A DNA stretch of 38,750 bases, from positions 1 to 38,750 of the forward strand of contig JAJRQF010000108.1 in the NCBI GenBank assembly GCA_024280375.1. The letters are read 5' to 3'. The first letter of the stretch is position 1. The number at the start of each line of letters is the position of its first letter. Below are positions 33,286 through 38,750 of this stretch, one piece after another. The notes beneath the pieces were generated by a model. It was not told the DNA's origin, did no database searches, and saw only the letters and a program-made list of their open reading frames with translations. The stretch comes from Alphaproteobacteria bacterium (GTDB lineage Bacteria; Pseudomonadota; Alphaproteobacteria; Rhizobiales; Rhizobiaceae). The translations under genes were made by a program, and so were the position numbers.

Positions 33286-33558
33286 TCAGATCACCGTTCT
33301 TTCCTGTGGTTTTGATATCGTTTCGGGCATTGGTTTCAACTGACCGGGTAATGGCAAAAGCTTTGGCAATTCGACAATCTCAACCGGCATTGCAGGCTCA
33401 GCTTCAACAACGGCTGGGTTGTAGTCGAAATTATCATAAGCAATCTCAGGCACTTTTGGTTTGGTGGCACAGGCAGCAAGAATAAGAACGCTGCTGCAGA
33501 TGAGTGATGTTCGCCAGACAGGCAGAGGTTTAATAATGCGCTTAATAATGCGTTTCAT
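33286..33558 (-). pseudogene. trbG: Conjugal transfer protein TrbG, N-terminal remnant
   Basis: The 90-codon frame begins with a lipoprotein-type signal (SLICSSVLILAACATKP) and continues EIAYDNFDYNPAVVEAEPAMPVEIVELPKLLPLPGQLKPMPE, the N-terminus of TrbG/VirB9-type secretion channel proteins. It then ends in unrelated residues. Normal TrbG is about three times longer, so the gene is cut near 33310. Its ATG overlaps the original trbF stop, the normal trbF-trbG order. Confidence 0.7.
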
Positions 33559-33966
33559 TTTGCAGCTCCAGGTTTTGGTTTTGGGGAAGATGTTGTTTTA
33601 AGATCGCGTGCCCAGTTGAGGCCGTGGACGTAGATGCCGAGTGGGTTCTTGCGCCGCGTTTCCACATCACGCGGGGGTTCAATCACAATGGAGAACGGGT
33701 CATTCTCGCGGGCAAAGTCGTTGAGCGTATTGGCGGCACGTGCTGTGGCGAAGTCCTAGGCCTTGAGCCAGTTCTCCCGCACCACGACCGGATCAATCGA
33801 GAGCGATCGAACTTTTTCGATAAAACCTGCCAGATGAAAGGCGATCTGTGCATCTGAAGGTTTGTAGTTTTCAATCGCAGGACCAATGGTGCGAACAGTC
33901 CCATCGGTTTCCAACTCCACCACATAGGGGACAATGGTGGATTTACCCGCCTGCCGATACCAACCA
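33555..33966 (-). pseudogene. trbF: Conjugal transfer protein TrbF remnant with premature stop and internal deletion
   Basis: The minus-strand frame reads GWYRQAGKSTIVPYVVELETDG, then DAQIAFHLAGFIEKVRSLSIDPVVVRENWLKA, a TAG at 33756-33758, then DFATARAANTLNDFAREND and RRKNPLGIYVHGLNWARDL to the stop at 33555. It is TrbF (VirB8-type inner membrane part of a type IV secretion system). The N-terminal cytoplasmic and membrane part is missing, about 60 residues of the periplasmic domain between AREND and SIVIEPP appear deleted, and the TAG ends the frame. It is nonfunctional, a relic of a conjugative element. Confidence 0.75.
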
Positions 33967-33984
33967 CACGTTCGCGCAGGCCGT

Positions 33985-34302
33985 ATTTGCCGATTTGGTG
34001 ATGGAATCACGGGGCAAACCGAGGGTTTATTGTTCGAGGAACAGGAAAAGCCGCTTGTGGCGCAAGGCATTGATGTGCTGATCCCGGGCGGTGGCATATC
34101 AATGCTCTTGTTCTCTAATTTTTACAACCATACAATCGACCCGGCACCGGTAATCAATGGCATTCCGATAGCGGTAAAAATGACCGAAATGACTGTCAGT
34201 CTAAAACAACACACCGGCCAGAACGTAAGCCGAACCGGAGATTATGCCAAAGCTCCCGATCATGTAATCGATGAATTTCTTAGCAATCCGATGGGGTTGT
34301 GA
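33985..34302 (+). pseudogene. Aspartate/glutamate racemase-like C-terminal remnant
   Basis: The plus-strand frame reads GDGITGQTEGLLFEEQEKPLVAQGIDVLIPGGGISMLLFS, then APVINGIPIAVKMTEMTVSLKQHTG and ends DHVIDEFLSNPMGL. This resembles the second half of Asp/Glu/hydantoin racemase family proteins (PVxDG near the active site). The N-terminal half is absent and it abuts the trbF remnant on the opposite strand at about 33966-33985, so a deletion or recombination joint lies there. The family call is moderate because only about 105 residues remain. Confidence 0.55.
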
Positions 34303-34365
34303 TTATCCATCCGCAACTCACAACTGAATGGCGGGTGGATTATTGCTATATATTTACTAATAACT

Positions 34366-35355
34366 CTAGGTCGGCATCCATGGTGCCGAGACATATCGGT
34401 AAGCATCGCCTGATTTCTCGACATACCCAATTCCTGGAAAATCAACATGGGCACCGGCAATTGCCATTCTTTCGGTGCTGGCACGCTCAAAAATTGCGCG
34501 CCGGGTTTTTAGGGCCAGCTCGGCATCCGCATCAAAAATCACTTTCCAATCCGGGTTTGCAAATTGCAAGGTTGAGAAATGAACCACGTCACCCCAGAAG
34601 AACAATTTCTCGCCTTTTGAATGTAGTTCGTATCCAGTGTGCCCAGGTGTGTGGCCAGGAAGCGGAGAAGACGTAATGCCAGGAAACAGCTCTTTTTTAC
34701 CTGAAAAGGTTTGGCGGTCGTCTTTATAAGGCGCCAGCGCTGATCGTGCGTAATCAATCATGCCCTTAAAGTCTTCAGGCGATGCTTTTCGCACTTCGTC
34801 ATTATGAATGAAATTCCATTCGGTTTCTGAACACATCAGGGTTGCATTCCTAAAAGCCTTGCTGCCATCTTTTTTGGCCAATGCAGCAACGTGATCAGGA
34901 TGGGTATGGGTCAGTAAAACCTTGGTTATATCGTCGGGATTGATACCCGCCGCTGCCATATTTGCTGGCAGCTTACCAAGAGTTGCGCCCATAAATGTAG
35001 GCGTACCAGCGCCGAGCAATATCATTTCTGTGCCAGTGTTTATAACATAGGCGTTAACCGGCACCGGTATTGATCCAGTTGTAAAGCGACGATAGCTTTG
35101 TATCGTAGACGCTTTGGCAGCCTTTTCATCATATCCCTTGATAAAATTAGTTGGCATTTCAAAGTAGCCATCAAGCAGGGCTGTAACCTTGAAATCCCCG
35201 ACCCGATAATGATGAAAACCCGGAGTGTCATTGTATGTTTTCGCCTTTGGTGTTTGTGCGAAAACCTTCTCTGATTGAGATAACAGCAATGCAGGTGCTG
35301 CAAGCGCAGGCGCCATCAGCAGGCCTTGCAACAATGTTCTTTTGGTAACTTCCAT
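34366..35355 (-). CDS. Metallo-beta-lactamase-fold hydrolase, exported
   Basis: This encodes 329 residues from ATG 35355; a longer frame to 35424 has no better site. The N-terminus (TKRTLLQGLLMAPALAAPALLLSQSEKVFAQ) is a signal peptide, Tat-like with KR instead of RR. The zinc motif HTHPDH is at 150-155, followed by PLPGHTPGHTGYEL, FWGDVVH and GAHVDFPGIG, all needed for two metals. Relatives include lactonase-like and quorum-quenching enzymes, but the substrate is unknown. It is divergent from the LysR gene, which probably regulates it. The family's LVDTG before the metal site is LLGAG here. Confidence 0.88.
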   Translation of the reverse strand: MEVTKRTLLQGLLMAPALAAPALLLSQSEKVFAQTPKAKTYNDTPGFHHYRVGDFKVTALLDGYFEMPTNFIKGYDEKAAKASTIQSYRRFTTGSIPVPVNAYVINTGTEMILLGAGTPTFMGATLGKLPANMAAAGINPDDITKVLLTHTHPDHVAALAKKDGSKAFRNATLMCSETEWNFIHNDEVRKASPEDFKGMIDYARSALAPYKDDRQTFSGKKELFPGITSSPLPGHTPGHTGYELHSKGEKLFFWGDVVHFSTLQFANPDWKVIFDADAELALKTRRAIFERASTERMAIAGAHVDFPGIGYVEKSGDAYRYVSAPWMPT

Positions 35356-35455
35356 AATTGAATTTATCCTTTTATTCAAATCTATGTTGTGAATATATAC
35401 AATTGGTGCTTTTATTAAATCCAAGAATTTGCGTCATTACATATAAGGATAACTT
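35356..35455. promoter_or_regulatory. Divergent promoter with LysR-type dyads
   Basis: TTGAAT-N10-ATTCAA (35358-35379) and TTGT-N8-ACAA (35387-35402) lie in the 100-base gap. The first fits the general T-N11-A LysR box form. They overlap the hydrolase leader, so the LysR protein may control both genes. Confidence 0.45.
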
Positions 35456-36388
35456 ATGGATACAATGGGGGCATTTGAAAGCTATGTTAGCGCGATTCAA
35501 ACTGGCTCACTTTCTGGTGCCGCGCGTCTGCGCAAGATGAGCCAGCCTGCCGTTAGTCAGCAAATATCGGCGCTCGAGGCTTTGTATGAAACAAAATTGC
35601 TTCATCGCGAACGTAGCGGAGTGCGGATGACCCAATCAGGGGAATTGTTATATAAGCACGCGGTGATCATTCTTGACGAAAAAGAAGCACTTCAGGTTGC
35701 CTTGGAAAATCTGGTAGGAAACGTGGCTGGTACGCTTACCATTACAGCCACTGTCAGTGTTTCCCAGCACCTGCTGGGCAATGTTATTGTGCAGCTTGCT
35801 GAACAACATCCAGGTATGAAATTGGTGCTGAGAGCCGATGATCGGGTTTTGAATCTGGCGACCGAGGGCATTGACCTTGCTATTCGGGCAGGAAAGGTCG
35901 GCAGTGGTGACGGGGTTGTGCGAAAAATCGCAGCTCTCACCATGATGCATGTGGCAACCCCTGACTACCTTGATATCCACGGGCGGCCGAAGAAACCGGA
36001 AGAACTTATCAATCTTGAATACATACAATTCCGGCACGATGACGATCAGATAGCAACGCTTCTTTCCTCTGGTGATCAAATGATACAGGTTCCGATTAAA
36101 ACCGGCCTGACCGCACAACTTCCAGATCTCATGTTCCGGGCACTTTACGGAAATCTCGGATATGCGAGAACCCCGCAGTTTTTAGTGACCGAGGCCATCA
36201 AAAACGGTCAATTGGAAGAAGTTCTACCTCAATGGCGCATTCCAGATCTGGAACTGTATCTGGTTTATCCAACCCGCGAGACACTTTCACCGCGCATAAT
36301 GGCCTTTCTCAAGGTGTTGTTTATAAACCTGGAAACGACCGAAGGCGTAAAAATAGTTGCCTCGGCCAAACAAATTTTCATGTCCTGA
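35456..36388 (+). CDS. LysR-family transcriptional regulator
   Basis: This encodes 310 residues with AAGGAT five bases before the ATG. The LysR helix-turn-helix covers residues 4-64 (MGAFESYVSAIQTGSLSGAARLRKMSQPAVSQQISALEALYETKLLHRER). The effector domain follows, with LTITATVSVSQHLLGNVIVQLAEQHPGMKL and DLAIRAGKVGSGDGVVRKI, typical of the CrgA-like group. It is divergent from the exported hydrolase. Nothing is disrupted. The effector is unknown. Confidence 0.92.
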   Translation: MDTMGAFESYVSAIQTGSLSGAARLRKMSQPAVSQQISALEALYETKLLHRERSGVRMTQSGELLYKHAVIILDEKEALQVALENLVGNVAGTLTITATVSVSQHLLGNVIVQLAEQHPGMKLVLRADDRVLNLATEGIDLAIRAGKVGSGDGVVRKIAALTMMHVATPDYLDIHGRPKKPEELINLEYIQFRHDDDQIATLLSSGDQMIQVPIKTGLTAQLPDLMFRALYGNLGYARTPQFLVTEAIKNGQLEEVLPQWRIPDLELYLVYPTRETLSPRIMAFLKVLFINLETTEGVKIVASAKQIFMS

Positions 36389-36509
36389 GCCATGTTCTTT
36401 GGGTGTCGATTGCTCTTGATATCTCTGAATATACTTACTTACCAAAAAGTGCATACTTGATAAAATGTAGTGCCCTCTCTAGCCTCCATACAGTGGAATC
36501 CTGAACTTA

Positions 36510-36540
36510 ATTGAGAGCAAATACACTATTTGCTCTCAAT
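36510..36540. repeat. Perfect 14-base inverted repeat, 3-base loop
   Basis: ATTGAGAGCAAATA (36510-36523) and TATTTGCTCTCAAT (36527-36540) are exact complements around CAC. It abuts the truncated IS3 relic to the base, so it may be the insertion or deletion joint, or a terminator of the LysR gene (no T-run follows). Confidence 0.6.
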
Positions 36541-37125
36541 AACCACGTAAACGATTGAAAAGAGAAAAGCCGGAACCTTTGACTGTTCCTGAACATCCTA
36601 ACCGAGTTTGGTCTATGGATTTTATGGTGGATCAGTTGGCTGATGGCCGGTCGTTCAGAACGCTGAATATTTTGGATGACTTCAACCGTAAGGGTTTGGC
36701 GATTGAGGTCGACTTCTCACTTCCCTCAGAACGGGTGGTGCGAACACTGAACTGGCTCATTCAATGGCGGGGCAAACCCGATGCGATACGCGTCGACAAT
36801 GGCCCAGAATACGTCAGTTGCACGTTACAACTCTGGGCGCATAAATGTGGCGTCGAATTGATGTACATTCAGCCAGGAAAGCCACAGCAGAACGCTTATA
36901 TTGAGCGTTACATTCGCACTGTACGTCAAGAATGGTTGGGCAATATCACTTTGAAACACTGGATCAGGTTCGAAACCGCGCAACATGATGGCTATGGACT
37001 TACAACAACGAACGCCCCAACATGGGGATAGGAGGTATCACACCAAAACAAAAACTACTAAACGCAGCCTGAATTCTACTGAACCGTCCCGTTGAAAATG
37101 GGGGGATTACCGAGGAACTGCCAAC
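36541..37125 (+). mobile_element. IS3-family transposase (OrfB) relic
   Basis: A frame from about 36543 ([28 protein letters not shown]) carries the rve integrase core with its DDE residues: [18 protein letters not shown] and [14 protein letters not shown]. The N-terminal helix-turn-helix and OrfA are missing. Near 36985 the frame shifts; the true C-terminus [27 protein letters not shown] is in another frame, preceded by a TGA, and ends at about 37072. An IS-end-like sequence (CTGAACCGTCCC ... GGGGGGATTACCGA) follows to about 37120. It is 5'-truncated and dead. Confidence 0.75.
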
Positions 37126-37140
37126 CGGGAGAAAAATATT

Positions 37141-37968
37141 GTGCAAAATCATATATCCGACATTGGAAATCTGATCGATTCAGTCGACAGCCATGATTTT
37201 CTGAAGGCTTCTGCTACGATAATTTGCGGCCTGTCGAATTCGACCTATTCAACTGTATTCGTATATGCCAAAGACCAGGCACCATTATATGTTTTTGACA
37301 GCTTTGAGGGCCGCAAACATAAAGATGCAATTCGCACTTTTATCGACGAAACCTATGTCATCAACCCGTTCTACCGGAAATGTAAACGCGGTATTCGCGC
37401 TGGTCTTTATCTGGCAAAAGACCTGTATAAACCCAATGATTGCGAAGTTGAGGACATGGTCCGGTCAATGGAACTGGCGGTTGAGCACTCTGATCAGGAA
37501 GAGCTTGGCTACCGAACCCGCAACTGGCCAAAATTACAGTCCGAGATCAGTATGGCGATACCACTGGACGATGGACGGATTGTTGAAATTGCCATTTACC
37601 GAGATTCTCGAAGCGTCAGTTTCGAAGAAAATTTTCCCAATGAGTTGGCCGAATTATGTCCAGTCTTGAGCGCTTGTTTCAGGTGCTTTTGGTCACGGCA
37701 TGAGTCCAGATTCTATGATGAATATACACCGTTCTGTAAAGAATTTGCCCCCAGTCTTTCCAAACGCGAGCACCAGGTTATTGATCTGATCCTCAAGGGC
37801 CATTCCTCCGAAGCAATCGGCCTGATATTGAGGATTTCAATTACCACTGTGAAATCGCACAGGAAAATGAGTTATCACAAATTGAAAATTTCAACCCAGG
37901 CAGAGCTGATGTCACTTTACCTCATGAGCGTTCAGCAACATTCCAGCTTACCTGCGATCAGACAATAA
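37141..37968 (+). CDS. LuxR-family transcriptional regulator
   Basis: This encodes 275 residues from GTG 37141, with GGGAG eight bases upstream. The C-terminal LuxR helix-turn-helix is at about 205-262 (SLSKREHQVIDLILKGHSSEAIGLILRISITTVKSHRKMSYHKLKI). The N-terminal domain (FLKASATIICGLSNSTYSTVFVYAKDQAPLYVFDSFEGRKHKDAIRTFID) is not an autoinducer-binding domain that I recognise. It belongs to a group of alphaproteobacterial LuxR proteins found near amino-acid transport genes. It is convergent with the ABC ATPase gene, five bases away, which is not proof of regulation. It starts just after the IS3 relic, so its original promoter may be disturbed. Confidence 0.88.
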   Translation: MQNHISDIGNLIDSVDSHDFLKASATIICGLSNSTYSTVFVYAKDQAPLYVFDSFEGRKHKDAIRTFIDETYVINPFYRKCKRGIRAGLYLAKDLYKPNDCEVEDMVRSMELAVEHSDQEELGYRTRNWPKLQSEISMAIPLDDGRIVEIAIYRDSRSVSFEENFPNELAELCPVLSACFRCFWSRHESRFYDEYTPFCKEFAPSLSKREHQVIDLILKGHSSEAIGLILRISITTVKSHRKMSYHKLKISTQAELMSLYLMSVQQHSSLPAIRQ

Positions 37969-37973
37969 CCCGG

Positions 37974-38735
37974 TCAATGGGCGATGATTTGGCTTAGAAA
38001 CAATTTCGTGCGTTCGTGCTGTGGATTGTCAAAAAAATCTGCCGGATTGTTCGTTTCAACGATTTCTCCGCCATCCATAAACACCACTTTATCAGCGACC
38101 TCCCGGGCAAATCCCATTTCGTGGGTAACGCAGACCATTGTCATGCCTTCTTGAGCCAGATCGATCATCACATCAAGAACTTCACTGATCATCTCAGGAT
38201 CAAGGGCAGATGTCGGTTCATCGAACAACATGATTTCAGGGTTCATGCACAAGGCACGGGCAATGGCAACCCGTTGTTGTTGCCCACCGGACAATTGTAC
38301 CGGATATTTATCTGCCTGTTCAGGAATTCGCACCCGCTCAAGAAAACGCATGGCAATTTCCCTGGCCTCAACCTTGTTGGATTTGCGCACCAGCCTTGGG
38401 GCCAGCATCAGGTTCTTGATAATAGTCAGATGGGGAAACAGGTTGAAACTCTGGAAAACCATGCCGACTTCCCGGCGCACGGCATCAATATCTTTGGTAT
38501 TGCCGGTAAGCTCATGGCCATTGACAACAATTTTACCGCCATTGTGTTCCTCCAGTCGGTTGATGCATCGGATCATGGTTGATTTACCAGATCCGGATGG
38601 GCCACAAACCACAAGGCGCTCACCTTTGTTGACGACAAGATTAATGTTCTTGAGTGCTTGAAAGGTGCCGAAAAACTTGTCAACATTTTCCATAACAATT
38701 ACCGGTTCGCCTTTATTGTTATCCATATCAGGCAT
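37974..38735 (-). CDS. aapP: General amino-acid ABC transporter ATP-binding protein, AapP-like
   Basis: This encodes 253 residues of the GlnQ/AapP/BztD group. Walker A is GPSGSGKST (45-53), the signature LSGGQQQR, Walker [15 protein letters not shown], and the switch histidine lies in [17 protein letters not shown]. The N-terminal extension [23 protein letters not shown] is usual for AapP. In rhizobia it is the last gene of aapJQMP, which would lie beyond the window end on the minus strand. It energises uptake of many L-amino acids at the inner membrane. Confidence 0.9.
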   Translation of the reverse strand: MPDMDNNKGEPVIVMENVDKFFGTFQALKNINLVVNKGERLVVCGPSGSGKSTMIRCINRLEEHNGGKIVVNGHELTGNTKDIDAVRREVGMVFQSFNLFPHLTIIKNLMLAPRLVRKSNKVEAREIAMRFLERVRIPEQADKYPVQLSGGQQQRVAIARALCMNPEIMLFDEPTSALDPEMISEVLDVMIDLAQEGMTMVCVTHEMGFAREVADKVVFMDGGEIVETNNPADFFDNPQHERTKLFLSQIIAH

Positions 38736-38750
38736 CTCTCTTTAAATATC

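Noticed and set aside
36555-37031. Intact IS3 transposase
   Set aside because: The N-terminal part and OrfA are missing and the frame is broken near 36985, although the DDE residues are present.
1-38750. CRISPR array, rRNA or riboswitch
   Set aside because: No regularly spaced repeat-spacer series, rRNA-like sequence or recognisable aptamer core was seen on either strand.

Overview
This window reads as a chromosomal segment of an alphaproteobacterium, most likely of the order Hyphomicrobiales (Rhizobiales). The support is the rsmB-guaA neighbourhood, a PodJ-like polarity protein (coiled coil, one membrane segment, Sel1 repeats, peptidoglycan-binding end), an AapP-type amino-acid ABC ATPase, a RamB/PccR-type acyl-CoA regulator, an adenylate cyclase with a TolB-like and TPR C-terminus, and a typical alphaproteobacterial tRNA-Met(CAU). 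Base composition looks moderate for the order. The genus cannot be fixed from the sequence.

Layout. 1-3019 (+): 3' end of rsmB, a DUF4336 gene, guaA. 3079-10561 (all -): a ribose-type ABC transporter operon in the order SBP, ATPase, two permeases, DhaK, DhaL, LacI regulator; dhaL carries a one-base frameshift. 11000-16758 (-): a MATE exporter, a DUF3429 membrane protein and podJ. 17256-22670: a MerR regulator, a small unknown gene, a RamB-like regulator surrounded by TTTGTAAA sites, then a divergent sulfur locus. That locus has a rhodanese-HigA fusion on one side and a YeeE/TsuA-type transporter plus a DUF302 lipoprotein-sized secreted protein on the other, with a perfect FNR/FixK box between them. 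22922-22998 is tRNA-Met(CAU).

From the tRNA to about 37.1 kb the character changes to accessory DNA and debris. A broken DUF2285 gene lies divergently beside an intact controller-type XRE gene, an arrangement like the QseM/QseC switch of rhizobial integrative conjugative elements. A second DUF2285 relic (30.7-30.85 kb), truncated trbG and trbF (33.3-34.0 kb), an IS30 relic, an IS3 relic, a truncated flavoprotein and a truncated racemase follow. Interspersed are intact regulator/enzyme pairs: GlxA-type AraC regulator with an FAD oxidoreductase, a TetR with three operator-like sites, a WYL regulator with a NIPSNAP/DUF1579-like/unknown operon, and a LysR regulator with a metallo-beta-lactamase-fold hydrolase. 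I infer a decayed conjugative island next to tRNA-Met. 37.1-38.7 kb holds a LuxR regulator and AapP.

The most interesting items are the QseC/QseM-like relic at the tRNA, the FNR-box sulfur locus with the rhodanese-HigA fusion, the WYL-controlled three-gene operon with an unrecognised third protein, the TTTGTAAA array at the RamB-like gene, and the ABC-DhaKL operon with its dhaL frameshift. No CRISPR array, rRNA or intact integrase was found.
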